This document shows positions 32,799 to 42,177 of a stretch of 55,663 nucleotides of DNA, one piece after another; the stretch's first letter is position 1; every line of letters begins with the position of its first letter. Source of the DNA: Phycisphaerales bacterium (GTDB lineage Bacteria; Planctomycetota; Phycisphaerae; UBA1845); the NCBI GenBank assembly GCA_020353195.1, contig CP070691.1, positions 278,567 through 334,229 on the forward strand, written 5' to 3'. The translations under genes and the position numbers were made by a program. Under the pieces are notes generated by a model that worked only from the letters and a program-made list of their open reading frames with translations, made no database searches and had not been told where the DNA came from.

Positions 32799-34236
32799 AA
32801 ACGCGCGAGTGTCGGTGCTGGCGTGCGAGCGCACGGGAATCGAGAGGGTGCGGCTGCGTTCTCGGGCTTGGCCGGTCCTGCTGATCCTGGTCGTGGCCAC
32901 CGGTTTCGCGCTGTCCCTTTTGCTCAGCACCGAATCCTACGACGACGCTTACATTGCGTACCGGTACGCTGAGCATTGGGCCGGAGGAATCGGCCTGCGG
33001 TGGAACCCGGAGGATCCTCCGGTCTACGGTGCCAGCAGCCTGTTGCATTGTCTGTTGCTCTCTGCGGGCAAGCTTGTCGGATTGGAGCCGCGCACCACAT
33101 CGATCGGGATTCAAACGCTGTCGCACGCCTGTATGAGCGTGCTCGTCCTCTTGTTCGTCGCACCACCTGTGGGCCGGTGGGCAGGCCTCTGTGCCGGAAT
33201 ACTCACGGCCCTCAGCCTGCCGAACGTTGCGCAGGGTCGGGGTCTGGAGATCGAGCTGTACACAGCTCTGACGGTCCTCGCGATGTTGCTTGTGGTCAAA
33301 GGGAGGCCCTTCGCAGCCGGTGTTGTTTCCGGTCTGGCGGTGATGACCCGCCTCGACGGGATGGTTTTGCTGGCGGCCGTGCTCGCCTCCTGGATGTGCG
33401 ATGAGAAACGTTGGTCGCGGGCTGCTCGATCGATTGGCGGAGCGGCTATTCCGGTGGGCATCTGGCTCATCGGCACGATGGTCTACTTCGGGAGTCCGCT
33501 TCCTCAGAGCATGCTGGCGAAGCTCGCGAGCAGTTATCCGCCGCCATTTCGGATCTATGGGTTGTTCGACCATTGGGCGGGACAGCCGATCATCGCGACG
33601 TGCCTTCCGTTCGTCTTGGTGGGTGTTGGATCCAGTGTGTTCCGCAAGGAGCGGATCGTCGTGCTCTGGCTGGTGTTGTACCTCTGTGCGTATCGATTCT
33701 CCGGCATGCCCTGCTACGGATGGTATTACACGCCCCCCATGATCGGCGTTTACGCGCTTGCGTTTCTGGGGGCGGGTCACCTTCTACGGCTGACGCGGGA
33801 TGCCCAGCAACAAAGACACGTTCGTTTCGGGATCATTCTGTCCGCGTTGGCGCTGTTGGGCATGGCAGCTAAGGGAGCGGCGGGCCCGGTACGTGCGACC
33901 TGGGCCAACAGGGACCCGCGCCCGAGTGCGCACCTAGCGGCGGGGCAATGGCTGAAGGAGAATGCTGAAAGAACGGACCGGATTCTCGCTTTCGAGGTCG
34001 GCAAGATCGGGTACGTTTCCGGTTTGCAGGTCATCGATATGTTCGGTCTGGTGTCGCCGGAGATTCTGCCGCACCTTGTTGCGGGCGGGTGGACCGAGGT
34101 GATCCGGCGGACTCCATTCGATTACGCGTTTCTTCACATCGAGCACAACGGGTTGCCGAGCGATCAGGAATTCCGCGAGGTTTGGGTCAGTGAAGACGGC
34201 CAGTATCATATCGTGGTTCGCAGTGATGGTATGTAA
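32758..34236 (+). CDS. Polytopic membrane glycosyltransferase, GT39/ArnT-like
   Basis: The 492-residue product has about ten membrane spans, starting with WPVLLILVVATGFALSLLLS at residues about 39-60. It carries the acidic loop after the first span (ESYDDAYIAYRYAEHWAGGIGLRWN) that in GT-C enzymes of the GT39/GT83 type places catalytic aspartates next to a polyprenyl-phosphate sugar donor. The C-terminal about 130 residues form a soluble domain (AAGQWLKENAERTDRILAFEVGKIGY). Such enzymes act on the periplasmic side. The GTG start at 32758 has GGAGGAGAGG directly upstream, inside the preceding gene. A second protein of this type is encoded at 49,861. Confidence 0.78.
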   Translation: MKLFRIGRRGGVPENARVSVLACERTGIERVRLRSRAWPVLLILVVATGFALSLLLSTESYDDAYIAYRYAEHWAGGIGLRWNPEDPPVYGASSLLHCLLLSAGKLVGLEPRTTSIGIQTLSHACMSVLVLLFVAPPVGRWAGLCAGILTALSLPNVAQGRGLEIELYTALTVLAMLLVVKGRPFAAGVVSGLAVMTRLDGMVLLAAVLASWMCDEKRWSRAARSIGGAAIPVGIWLIGTMVYFGSPLPQSMLAKLASSYPPPFRIYGLFDHWAGQPIIATCLPFVLVGVGSSVFRKERIVVLWLVLYLCAYRFSGMPCYGWYYTPPMIGVYALAFLGAGHLLRLTRDAQQQRHVRFGIILSALALLGMAAKGAAGPVRATWANRDPRPSAHLAAGQWLKENAERTDRILAFEVGKIGYVSGLQVIDMFGLVSPEILPHLVAGGWTEVIRRTPFDYAFLHIEHNGLPSDQEFREVWVSEDGQYHIVVRSDGM

Positions 34237-34340
34237 TCCGTTCGTGCGGCCCGCCCCTGCCGTGCGGACCTCGTGCACACGTGTTTGCGCCCATGGGTCT
34301 ACGTTGGACATGGGCCGTTCGTAGTCGGAAGGACGCGGGA

Positions 34341-35786
34341 ATGGCTAGGGTCGCGGTTGTTACACCACCGAGTCCGAGGTTTGCCAACATCGACCGGCAG
34401 GCGGCGGGGGGGATGGGGCTTTGGAGTCCGACTCGACGCCCCACGGTGGGGCATTCTAAGTACACTCAGTACGATCTGTCGTTGTTGTGGACGGCGGGCG
34501 TGCTTCTCGATCAGGGGCACGACGTGTGCTTCGTCGATGGTCAGGCCGAGAGGCTGAACGAAGAAGCACTCGCACGTCGCGTAAGTGAAGCCCGCCCGGA
34601 CGTCATCGTTGGGATGGTGCAGTTCGTCTCCCTGGTCAGTGATCTGCGCCTTCTCGCGAGCATAAAGCGGAGCTGCCCGGGCGCCCGGCTGATCGTGGTG
34701 GGATCGATCGCGCAGATCCTGACGGAAGAAGTTCTTGCTGAGCCGGCGGTGGACTTCGTCGTGGCTTCTGAGCCGGAGTTGGCGACGCGTGACTTGATTG
34801 CCGCACTCACCAACGGGGAAGACCCCACCTCGGTCGCAGGGATCGCGTGGCGAGACGACGGTACGGTGAGGCGAAGCGCGCCGAGGGGTCCCACCAACTT
34901 AGCGTCGCTACCGGCTGCGCCTTATCATCTGTTGTCGCCCTACCGCTATATCGATCGGTTCTATTTTCGCCCCGATAAGATAGGCTTGATCACTACTACA
35001 AGGGGTTGTCCATATAAGTGTGCGTACTATTGCCCCTACCCTGCCGCGTACGGCAAGAAGATCCGCTATCGCAATCCGGAAGTTGTTGTCAAGGAGATCG
35101 AGTTCCTTAACAGGGAATACGGCATACGCTCCTTCTACTTCCGGGATCAGGTTTTTACTGTTTCGGAGCGTCACGCTCGAGAGATATGTAAGCGGATCAT
35201 AGCTGCGAACCTCAGCATTCGTTGGATCTGCGAAACTCGCTTTGATCTATTGCGGAGCGATGATCTGTTAGACGACATGCGCGACGCAGGATGCATTCAG
35301 ATCCATTTTGGTCTGGAATCGGGCGACCCGAAGATCTTCGAGACAATCGGCAAGCCCGGGACGAACCTTGTGGTAGCTGAGGAGACTTGTCAGAGGGTTG
35401 TGGGCCGAGGCATCCGGGTGCATTTTCATCTCATCGTTGGACTTCCCGGCGAGACATGGGCAACGGTGAGGAATACGGCTGAGTTCATCCGGCGTCTGGG
35501 CGTTTCGCGAATCAACTTGAACCGGTGCATTCCCTATCCCGGAACGGCTCTATACGACGAGGCCAGGGGCAAGGGTTGGATCAAGACGTACGATTGGTCG
35601 CGTTATGGCAATGAGTTTGTGATGCGCACTGCAGACATGACAATGGCGGAACTCGGACTTGCGTGGAAATACCTGTTTCTTAAATGCTGGGAGGGTGGGC
35701 GGGGGCGCCGGCTTGGTCGACGGGACAGGCTCATCCGCCCTGCTCTGAACGCACTGGTCGAAATCGTCCTGCAAAGAACCGCGTAG
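34341..35786 (+). CDS. B12-binding-type radical SAM protein with CX3CX3C cluster motif
   Basis: The 481-residue product has an N-terminal cobalamin-binding-like domain (residues 1-160: VAVVTPPSPRF, LLWTAGVLLDQGHDVCFVDG, VASEPELATRDL) and a radical SAM core starting ITTTRGCPYKCAYYCPYP. The cluster cysteines would be Cys223, Cys227 and Cys231, giving CX3CX3C rather than the standard CX3CX2C; the DNA shows no ambiguity (TGT..TGT..TGC). Core motifs FYFRDQVFTVS, IHFGLESGDPKIFETIGKP and HLIVGLPGETWATV are intact. The DxHxxG cobalamin ligand is not seen. It may modify a sugar of the polysaccharide. Start ATG 34341 has GGAAGGA upstream. Downstream 35787-35930 holds no gene; TACAAT at 35879 may be a promoter element. 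Confidence 0.82.
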   Translation: MARVAVVTPPSPRFANIDRQAAGGMGLWSPTRRPTVGHSKYTQYDLSLLWTAGVLLDQGHDVCFVDGQAERLNEEALARRVSEARPDVIVGMVQFVSLVSDLRLLASIKRSCPGARLIVVGSIAQILTEEVLAEPAVDFVVASEPELATRDLIAALTNGEDPTSVAGIAWRDDGTVRRSAPRGPTNLASLPAAPYHLLSPYRYIDRFYFRPDKIGLITTTRGCPYKCAYYCPYPAAYGKKIRYRNPEVVVKEIEFLNREYGIRSFYFRDQVFTVSERHAREICKRIIAANLSIRWICETRFDLLRSDDLLDDMRDAGCIQIHFGLESGDPKIFETIGKPGTNLVVAEETCQRVVGRGIRVHFHLIVGLPGETWATVRNTAEFIRRLGVSRINLNRCIPYPGTALYDEARGKGWIKTYDWSRYGNEFVMRTADMTMAELGLAWKYLFLKCWEGGRGRRLGRRDRLIRPALNALVEIVLQRTA

Positions 35787-35930
35787 ACGGAGTCGGGAGG
35801 ACCGTGGACGTAATTCTCTGCCTTTGGTTAAGCTAGTGCGACGAACGCGAGTGCGTAAGTAGTACCTGCCAGGCAATATACAATAGAACTTACTGGTCGG
35901 CCCTTCTGGCTAGGTTCGGGGCGGCTCCGA

Positions 35931-37595
35931 ATGCTGGAAGGGCGGTATGGACAAGGATCTTCCTTGGCACAGGTGACGATTCGATCTCTGGGGCGTAGTT
36001 CTGCGTACGGAGCCATCGCGCAGATTTGGCACATCGGCTCGCGGTTTGTTCTAACGCCGCTGATTATTGCGAAGCTCGGCCTGGAAGGGTACGGGGTTTG
36101 GACGCTGCTTTTTACGCTTTGCGCCTATGTCAGCGTCATCAACACAAGTTTCGGTATCAGTTACAGCAAGTTCACGGCAGAGTACGACGCGAAACGAGAT
36201 TACCGCAGCCTTGCTCAGATCCTCGGCTCAGGAATGATGTTGATCGGGTCGATCGCTGTCGTAGCGCTGACCGTACTGTGGTTGTGTCGCCTGCCTATTC
36301 TCAGAACGCTGCGCGTTCCCCATGACATGTTGCCTCAGGCGGGTGACGCGCTGTTAGTGGTGTCGGTCTGTGTCTTGGTGAGGATGAGCGTCGGTTGTGT
36401 GTTTCAGGTTCTAGCTGGGCTGCAGCGGCTGGACCTTCAGTACAAGATGCAGATTCTGGCGTCGGGGATCGAGTTTGTCGTGTCGATTGTCCTTCTCTAC
36501 CGGGGCTGGCACTTACTTGCCCTGGCGTTGGGGCACCTCTGCGGCCAACTCGGCGGGACGGGCGTAGCGTGGGCTTTGTGTCGGCGCTTGTGTCCCGCGA
36601 TTCGGATATCACCGTTGAAGGCCACGGTATGGGGTGTTCGCCGCGTCGTGTCGCTGGGTGGGCGCTTTCAGATACTTGCACTGCTTAACTTGTTTTTCCA
36701 ACAGGGTATCAGGTTGCTGCTCTCGGGGTTTCTTGGTGTTTCGATGCTCGCTGTTTTCGAAATCGCCTACAAGCTGCTTGCTCTCGGGGCTGCTTTTGGT
36801 GGGGCGGTCATCGCCCCTCTTATGCCCGCCTTTTCTAATTTGCATGCCAGCGGAAGTCACGGCCGGTTTCTGTCTTTGTACGATCGCGGTTCGAAGGTGG
36901 TCTCCCTGGTCTGTATGCCCTGCTTTGCATTTCTGGCAGTTTTTGCCGACCAGTTGATCGTCTTATGGACTGCTAATGAGTATCCCTTGGCGGCCTGGAC
37001 GGTACGGTGGATGGCGGTCGCGATGTTCGTGAACATGTTGACCGGCGTGGGCACAGCCAGCCTCCGTGGCAGAGGGACGGTTGGCATGGAGGTTAGCTAT
37101 AGCGTTATTAACGTGGCAATCTGCTTCGTGCTATTCGCTCCGTGTTGTCTACTCTGGGGGTACAGAGGTTCTGTTGGTGCGATCGTTACAGGGCTGATTG
37201 TCGGGTCAGTCTGGTTTCTTGTTTCGTTCGCGCGTCGAGAATCGTACGGCCTCGCGCGCTATTTCCGCGAAATCCTGCTGCGCCCGGCACTTGCATTTGG
37301 CCCTGTCATCGCTCTGGCTGCTGCACTGGCGCCGGTCCTTCAAGTACACATGGCGTTTGCGAGTCGACGCGTAGGCGCGCTGGTAGACGTCTTGTTGTGC
37401 GGAATCTTGTTCACCGCGGCCATCGTGGTATGTGGGTGGTTCGCCGTATTGTCGGGAGCAGACCGAGCGGAAGTCGCTCGCCTATTGACTGGTCGAAAGG
37501 GGTTCACTCTGCGGGGTCTACCGGATGACGCCGGCGAGGAGCATCCCACGCACGGCGGCGTCAGCCAGCCCGCCACGGGGGATCAGCTGGGCTAA
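35931..37595 (+). CDS. Wzx-type oligosaccharide flippase (MATE/MOP superfamily)
   Basis: The 554-residue product has about 14 hydrophobic spans in the pattern of polysaccharide flippases: SSAYGAIAQIWHIGSRFVLTPLI, with KLGLEGYGVWTLLFTLCAY in the first two helices, and GGRFQILALLNLFFQQGIRLLL opening the second half. It moves lipid-linked repeat units across the inner membrane. Two starts are plausible: ATG 35931, or TTG 35964 with AAGGA seven bases upstream. I give the longer one. Local G+C is lower than in the export genes (32 of 60 bases at 36,181-36,240), hinting at a separately acquired module. The C-terminal 40 residues are hydrophilic. Confidence 0.85.
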   Translation: MLEGRYGQGSSLAQVTIRSLGRSSAYGAIAQIWHIGSRFVLTPLIIAKLGLEGYGVWTLLFTLCAYVSVINTSFGISYSKFTAEYDAKRDYRSLAQILGSGMMLIGSIAVVALTVLWLCRLPILRTLRVPHDMLPQAGDALLVVSVCVLVRMSVGCVFQVLAGLQRLDLQYKMQILASGIEFVVSIVLLYRGWHLLALALGHLCGQLGGTGVAWALCRRLCPAIRISPLKATVWGVRRVVSLGGRFQILALLNLFFQQGIRLLLSGFLGVSMLAVFEIAYKLLALGAAFGGAVIAPLMPAFSNLHASGSHGRFLSLYDRGSKVVSLVCMPCFAFLAVFADQLIVLWTANEYPLAAWTVRWMAVAMFVNMLTGVGTASLRGRGTVGMEVSYSVINVAICFVLFAPCCLLWGYRGSVGAIVTGLIVGSVWFLVSFARRESYGLARYFREILLRPALAFGPVIALAAALAPVLQVHMAFASRRVGALVDVLLCGILFTAAIVVCGWFAVLSGADRAEVARLLTGRKGFTLRGLPDDAGEEHPTHGGVSQPATGDQLG

Positions 37596-37770
37596 CGAGC
37601 CGGCTCCGGAGGGGGTGCTGATCGGCGCGTCGGCGGCAGGTGCCGCTACGCTCGATCCCCTCGCTCCGCTCAGCCCGCCGCCAATCATGGATTCGGAGGG
37701 CGTCAGACTAACATAAGAAGTGGTGTCGTTGGTGGGGGCAGGTCATTCACCGGTAACAGAGAGCGAATCC

Positions 37771-38823
37771 ATGGATTTGGCGGTCATTATCGTTACGCAT
37801 AATCAGCACGACCTGCTGCGCCAATGCCTTCGATCGGTGCTTGCGGCGATGAATGGCGTCGAGGGTGAGGTGGTAGTGGTCGACAACGCGAGCACTGACG
37901 CTACACAGCAGGTGATGGCCGGTGAGTTCCCGCAGGTCCGCGTCATCCACAACCAAACGAATCTGCACTACACGCGAGCGGTGAACCAGGGGATGCGTGC
38001 CACCGATGCCCAGTATGTCTTTCTGCTCAACGATGACACGGAAGTAGAGCCCGACTGCCTTCGTGCATTGATCGCGTTCATGGACGCTCATCCCCGCTGT
38101 GGGGCGGTGGGGCCAATGCTGGTGTCACCCGACTTTGATGTTCAGCGGTCGGCGCAGAAGTTTCCCACGCCCTTCCGCGAGATCATGTGTGGCGTTGGGA
38201 TCGCTTGGTGGTTGCGAAACCGACAATGGGCGGCGGGCATGCAATCGCAATACCCAGCGCCTATGGAGACGCAGATCGTCGACTGGGCATGCGGCGGAGC
38301 GCTGTTGCTTCGCAGGTCAGTCATGGAGAGACTCGGGTACCACGACGTGAGTTATCTCTTCTACCGTGATGACCCGGACATCGGGATGCGCATGCGATTG
38401 GCCGGCTGGGAGGTATGGTATAACTCGAACGCCCGTGTGATCCACCATCACGGAATGAGTACCGTGAAGACCAACAGCAAGACGCGCTTCGAGCTCGTGT
38501 CCGTGCGGAGTCGGCGCCATTACCACCGCAAATTCCACGGCTTGCCTGCCGTGATCCTGGTGGAATGCTGTTACGGTGTGTCCGCTCTCCTGAGGGCGTT
38601 CAAGTCGTTAGCGCTGCTGCGCCTCCAGGCCGCCGCGGAACAGTGGCAGAAGTTCGTGTTGCTGTTTGAAGCGCTGGCGGTTCCGCCGGAGGAGAGGGAA
38701 GCGATCGCCGGATATCACGATGCCTCGTATAACGGCATGGATGCGGGGCCGAACAGCGATACGTGCAGGGCCGACCGGATCAACCCGGTCAGCCGCTGCA
38801 CTGAAGAGGGAGTGCAACCATGA
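37771..38823 (+). CDS. Glycosyltransferase family 2, rhamnosyltransferase (WbbL)-like
   Basis: From ATG 37771 the product is 350 residues and opens DLAVIIVTHNQHDLLRQCL. It contains VVVDNASTDATQQV, FLLNDDTEVEPDCL (the metal-binding DxD-like site) and WACGGALLLRRSVMERLGYHD, followed by FYRDDPDIGMRMRLAGWEV and VIHHHGMS, all typical of the WbbL branch of GT2 that often uses dTDP-rhamnose. A longer reading from GTG 37720 would add 17 residues without similarity. Stop and the next start overlap (ATGA at 38820). Donor specificity is inferred from family resemblance only. Confidence 0.87.
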   Translation: MDLAVIIVTHNQHDLLRQCLRSVLAAMNGVEGEVVVVDNASTDATQQVMAGEFPQVRVIHNQTNLHYTRAVNQGMRATDAQYVFLLNDDTEVEPDCLRALIAFMDAHPRCGAVGPMLVSPDFDVQRSAQKFPTPFREIMCGVGIAWWLRNRQWAAGMQSQYPAPMETQIVDWACGGALLLRRSVMERLGYHDVSYLFYRDDPDIGMRMRLAGWEVWYNSNARVIHHHGMSTVKTNSKTRFELVSVRSRRHYHRKFHGLPAVILVECCYGVSALLRAFKSLALLRLQAAAEQWQKFVLLFEALAVPPEEREAIAGYHDASYNGMDAGPNSDTCRADRINPVSRCTEEGVQP

Positions 38824-39806
38824 GTATCCTGGTGACAGGCGGGGCTGGGTTCATCGGTTCACACGTGACCGATGCCCTGCTGGACGCGGGCCACGAGGTC
38901 GTCGTTCTCGACGATCTCAGCGGCGGATTCGTCGAGAACGTGTCCGAGCGAGCGAAGTTCGTGGAGGGATCGATCCTGGACAACGAACTGATCCTCCGCC
39001 TCTTCAAGAAGCATCATTTTGAGTATGTCTTTCATCTGGCTGCGTATGCGGCCGAGGGCCTGAGTCACTTCATCAAACGGTTCAACTACCACAACAACCT
39101 CATCGGCAGCGTCAATCTGATCAACGCCGCGATCAACTGTGATGTGAAGTGCTTCGTCTTCACCTCATCGATTGCCGTGTATGGTGAGAACCAGTTGCCG
39201 ATGCGTGAGAGCACCATTCCTGTTCCGGAAGATCCCTACGGCATCGCCAAGCTGGCCGTGGAAAGTGATTTGAGGTCCTCGCACGAGATGTTCGGGCTGG
39301 ATTACATAATCTTCCGGCCCCACAACGTCTACGGCGAGCGGCAGAATATTGGCGACAAGTATCGGAACGTAATCGGCATCTTCATGAATCAGATCATGCA
39401 GGGTAAGCCGATGACCGTCTTCGGCGACGGTGAACAGACGCGTGCATTCAGCTACATCGCCGACGTGGCCCCGGTTATCGCAGAATCGCCCTTCGTGCCC
39501 GGCGCGCTGAATGAGATTTTCAACGTCGGCGCGGATCAGCCGTATACCGTAAACGAACTGGCCCGCGTGGTGCGCCAGTGCATGGGGGCCGAGGCGGACA
39601 TCCGGCATCTGCCGGCTCGGAATGAGGTGGTCCATGCGTACGCCGATCACGAGAAGGTGCGGCGAGTGTTCGGCGACAGAAAGACGATTGGTTTGGAGGA
39701 AGGCGTGGGCCGAATGGCCGAGTGGGCAAAGCGCATCGGCGTTAAGTCGAGTAAGGAGTTCGGAGAAATCGAGATCGGCCGAAACCTCCCACCGAGTTGG
39801 ACCTAG
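38820..39806 (+). CDS. NAD-dependent sugar-nucleotide epimerase/dehydratase (SDR)
   Basis: The 328-residue product is an extended SDR. It has ILVTGGAGFIGSHVTDALLDAGHEVVVLDD (Rossmann GxxGxxG), FHLAAYAAEGL, FTSSIAVYGENQLPM, and the catalytic Tyr-x-x-x-Lys in EDPYGIAKLAVE, then FRPHNVYGERQNIGDKYRNV and VFGDGEQTRAFSYIADV. The closest general match is the UDP-glucose/UDP-GlcNAc 4-epimerase group. The exact reaction could also be a dehydratase step. It is translationally coupled to the preceding glycosyltransferase (4-base overlap) and probably supplies an activated sugar for the repeat unit. Confidence 0.88.
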   Translation: MSILVTGGAGFIGSHVTDALLDAGHEVVVLDDLSGGFVENVSERAKFVEGSILDNELILRLFKKHHFEYVFHLAAYAAEGLSHFIKRFNYHNNLIGSVNLINAAINCDVKCFVFTSSIAVYGENQLPMRESTIPVPEDPYGIAKLAVESDLRSSHEMFGLDYIIFRPHNVYGERQNIGDKYRNVIGIFMNQIMQGKPMTVFGDGEQTRAFSYIADVAPVIAESPFVPGALNEIFNVGADQPYTVNELARVVRQCMGAEADIRHLPARNEVVHAYADHEKVRRVFGDRKTIGLEEGVGRMAEWAKRIGVKSSKEFGEIEIGRNLPPSWT

Positions 39807-39861
39807 CGGTGCATCTGGGCCACACAGACTTGACATTCTCCATTCGGCGTAGGGGTCACAC

Positions 39862-41007
39862 GTGAGCACTGAGTGCATACGCTGCCTTCTCAACGACAAG
39901 ATTCCGGGTGTTCAGATTGGACCAGACGATATCTGTTCAGTCTGCAAGCAGCATGACGAACGCTGGGGGGACTGGGAGCAACGCAAGGTCGAACGCGTTT
40001 CTGCCCTGGAGCGAATGTTCGATGATTGTCGGCGTAAGAGACGAGCTTACGATGTTCTGGTGCCGCTTTCGGGGGGAAAGGACAGTACGTACGTTCTGTA
40101 CCTGTGTCGAAAGCGTTTCAATCTGAGATGTTTGGCAGTAACCTGGGACAACGGTTTTCTAACGGACCATGCCCGCGATAATATCAAGAACGCCGTAGAT
40201 ACGCTCGGGGTTGACCACATTTACTATGGAGTGAACAGGCAACTGCTGATGCGGCTCTACCGCTTCTTCTTTCTGAGAACAGGAATGTTCTGTCCAGTTT
40301 GCATGAGAGGCATAGGCGTTGCCACCGAAATGGCTGCAAGCGCATTCAATGTTCCTCTGGTTGTGAATGGTACCTCAGAACGAACGGAAGAACACGTTGC
40401 CCCTGAGTTCTTCCAGACAGGGCCTCTGGATTTCTTCAAGAACATACTCAAAGGGGATCCTTTGGAGATCGAGGCTTCAGCACTGATGTACCGGGGGGAC
40501 TGGAAGCGAGTCGTTTCATATCACCTGTTCTGGTGGACGAAGATAGAGCGAGTGTTCAGTAGCGCCGTAATCTGCCTTCCTGACTACGTCCACTGGGATT
40601 ATGATGAAGTCTTCCGGAGAATCACAACCGACCTAGGGTGGAAAGCGCATCGAGCAGACGCGGAACACACTGACTGCGAAGTGGAGAACATAGTTCAGTA
40701 TATGAGACAGCGGAAGTTCCCGGCGTTGACTCCTGAACTGCTTCGTTTCAGCAAGTTAGTGACGGCAGGACTTATGGATCGTGATGAAGCCCTTGCCAAA
40801 GTGTCAGAGCGTGGTGATGCGATTCGGGAGCCAGGCAACATGGACTGGTTTCTCGGCGCTCTGGGCCTTTCCGAAGCCGAGTTTGAAGAAGTGCTTCGCG
40901 ACCCCTTGCGGCATATGAAGTACAGGAGCGAACCAGGATGGTTGTGGCGAGCCTGTCGGGCCGCCAAGCGGGCTATTGTCAATCCTCTACTGAGGGCGAG
41001 AAACTGA
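39862..41007 (+). CDS. N-acetyl sugar amidotransferase-like PP-loop protein (WbpG/PseA type)
   Basis: The 381-residue product has an N-terminal zinc-ribbon pattern (CIRCLLNDKIPGV and CSVCKQHDERWGDW, two CxxC pairs), then the PP-loop VLVPLSGGKDSTYVLYLC that activates a substrate with ATP, and a third CxxC (MFCPVCMRGIGVATE). The layout matches N-acetyl sugar amidotransferases, which convert an acetamido group to an acetamidino group on bacterial surface sugars. Characterised members take ammonia from HisH/HisF-type partners, which are absent here. Base composition is lower in G+C (32 of 60 at 40,201-40,260). Substrate unknown. A gap of 55 bases separates it from the epimerase, and the next gene starts two bases after its stop. 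Confidence 0.85.
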   Translation: MSTECIRCLLNDKIPGVQIGPDDICSVCKQHDERWGDWEQRKVERVSALERMFDDCRRKRRAYDVLVPLSGGKDSTYVLYLCRKRFNLRCLAVTWDNGFLTDHARDNIKNAVDTLGVDHIYYGVNRQLLMRLYRFFFLRTGMFCPVCMRGIGVATEMAASAFNVPLVVNGTSERTEEHVAPEFFQTGPLDFFKNILKGDPLEIEASALMYRGDWKRVVSYHLFWWTKIERVFSSAVICLPDYVHWDYDEVFRRITTDLGWKAHRADAEHTDCEVENIVQYMRQRKFPALTPELLRFSKLVTAGLMDRDEALAKVSERGDAIREPGNMDWFLGALGLSEAEFEEVLRDPLRHMKYRSEPGWLWRACRAAKRAIVNPLLRARN

Positions 41008-41008
41008 G

Positions 41009-42046
41009 ATGACTTCCAGGGAACGCGTGGCCAACGACGCAATGGGGCCGCAGTGCGATTGCGCCTTTCCGGAGGTGAGTATTGTTGTCATCGGTCGCAA
41101 CGAAGGGGAGCGCCTGGTTTGCTGCCTGGAGTCTGTCCATGAGTCTGACTATCCGGCGGAGAGGCTCGAACTGATCTACGTGGACACCGATTCGACTGAT
41201 GACAGCTGCGCCGTGGCCGAGAAGCTTGGCGCTAAGGTCATCCGCATCCAGCCGGAGCGACCGTGCGCCGCAGCAGCTCGCAACGCCGGTCTTCATGTGG
41301 CCAGCCACGAGCTGATTCAGTTTCTCGACGGCGATACGATGCTCAACGGGTCGTGGCTCAGGAAGGCCGTTGCTGCGCTGGACGATCCGAGCGTGGTCGG
41401 CGTCTTCGGCCGCGTGGAGGAGGTTGATCCCAAAGCCACGATCTACAATTTCTGGGCGCATCACGATTGGTACGTGCCTCCCGGAGCGGCCGAGTTTTGT
41501 GGTGGGAGTGTTCTGTTCCGAGCTAGTGTGTTGCGGAAGGCAGACGGTTTCGACGAATCTCTGATTGCTGGTGAGGAGCCCGATCTCTGTTACCGAATCC
41601 GTCGCGACCAAGACAAGGCCATTCTCTCTCTCGACATCCCTATGGCGCTTCACAACATTAACATGACACGTTTTCGGCAATATTGGCGGCGGTGCACGCG
41701 TATGGGCTATGCCTATACAGAACTTGCACGACGCTATCCCGGTGCCCGATTGTGGGGGCGTGTCCGCTGGCGAGATCCCGGTCACGTGCTTATCGGAATG
41801 GTTGCCCTCTCCTTGTCGCTTGGCCTGTGGTCGTTGTGGCCTGCGGTGATCTGGGGCACACTACTGGCGCTGGCAGTTGTGCGTAATGGGCTTCGGTTGC
41901 GAAATCGCGTTGGCACTTTCCGTAGCGCATTGCTCTACTCCTCTCACCATTATCTGGCCAAATTGCCGATTACGGCCGGCCAATGCACCTACTGGGCGCG
42001 CGTGACGCTCCGCAAAAACCCGCAACCACTGATCGAATACCGATGA
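41009..42046 (+). CDS. Glycosyltransferase family 2 with C-terminal membrane segments
   Basis: The 345-residue product has a GT-A domain. EVSIVVIGRNEGERLVCCLESV opens it, IYVDTDSTDDSCAVAE and IQFLDGDTML give the nucleotide and metal-binding aspartates, and CGGSVLFRASVLRKADGFDESLIAGEEPDLCYRIRR forms the acceptor-side signature. Residues about 245-300 contain two hydrophobic spans (VLIGMVALSLSLGLWSLWPAV and WGTLLALAVV), so it is membrane-anchored. It begins one base after the amidotransferase stop and ends in a 4-base overlap (ATGA) with a 44-codon frame. Confidence 0.87.
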   Translation: MTSRERVANDAMGPQCDCAFPEVSIVVIGRNEGERLVCCLESVHESDYPAERLELIYVDTDSTDDSCAVAEKLGAKVIRIQPERPCAAAARNAGLHVASHELIQFLDGDTMLNGSWLRKAVAALDDPSVVGVFGRVEEVDPKATIYNFWAHHDWYVPPGAAEFCGGSVLFRASVLRKADGFDESLIAGEEPDLCYRIRRDQDKAILSLDIPMALHNINMTRFRQYWRRCTRMGYAYTELARRYPGARLWGRVRWRDPGHVLIGMVALSLSLGLWSLWPAVIWGTLLALAVVRNGLRLRNRVGTFRSALLYSSHHYLAKLPITAGQCTYWARVTLRKNPQPLIEYR

Positions 42047-42177
42047 CGAGTTCGTGCGCAGGCTACGACCAAGGCGCGCAGTGGCGGTTGAGCGAGTACG
42101 AGAAGCAGCATGTGAGGACACGTGACGCGACGACGATGGTGGCTCAGAGTGTATCAACGGATGCAGTTGTCGGATGA
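42043..42177 (+). CDS. Small 44-codon open frame coupled to both neighbours
   Basis: An ATG at 42043 overlaps the preceding stop (ATGA), and the frame's own TGA at 42175-42177 overlaps the next ATG (42174, again ATGA). The predicted 44-residue peptide (MTSSCAGYDQGAQWRLSEYE...) is hydrophilic, with no signal peptide or membrane span. I recognise no family. The double overlap fits translational coupling in this operon and argues for a translated frame, but it could equally be the remnant of a deleted gene, or serve only to carry ribosomes to the next start. Confidence 0.4.
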   Translation: MTSSCAGYDQGAQWRLSEYEKQHVRTRDATTMVAQSVSTDAVVG

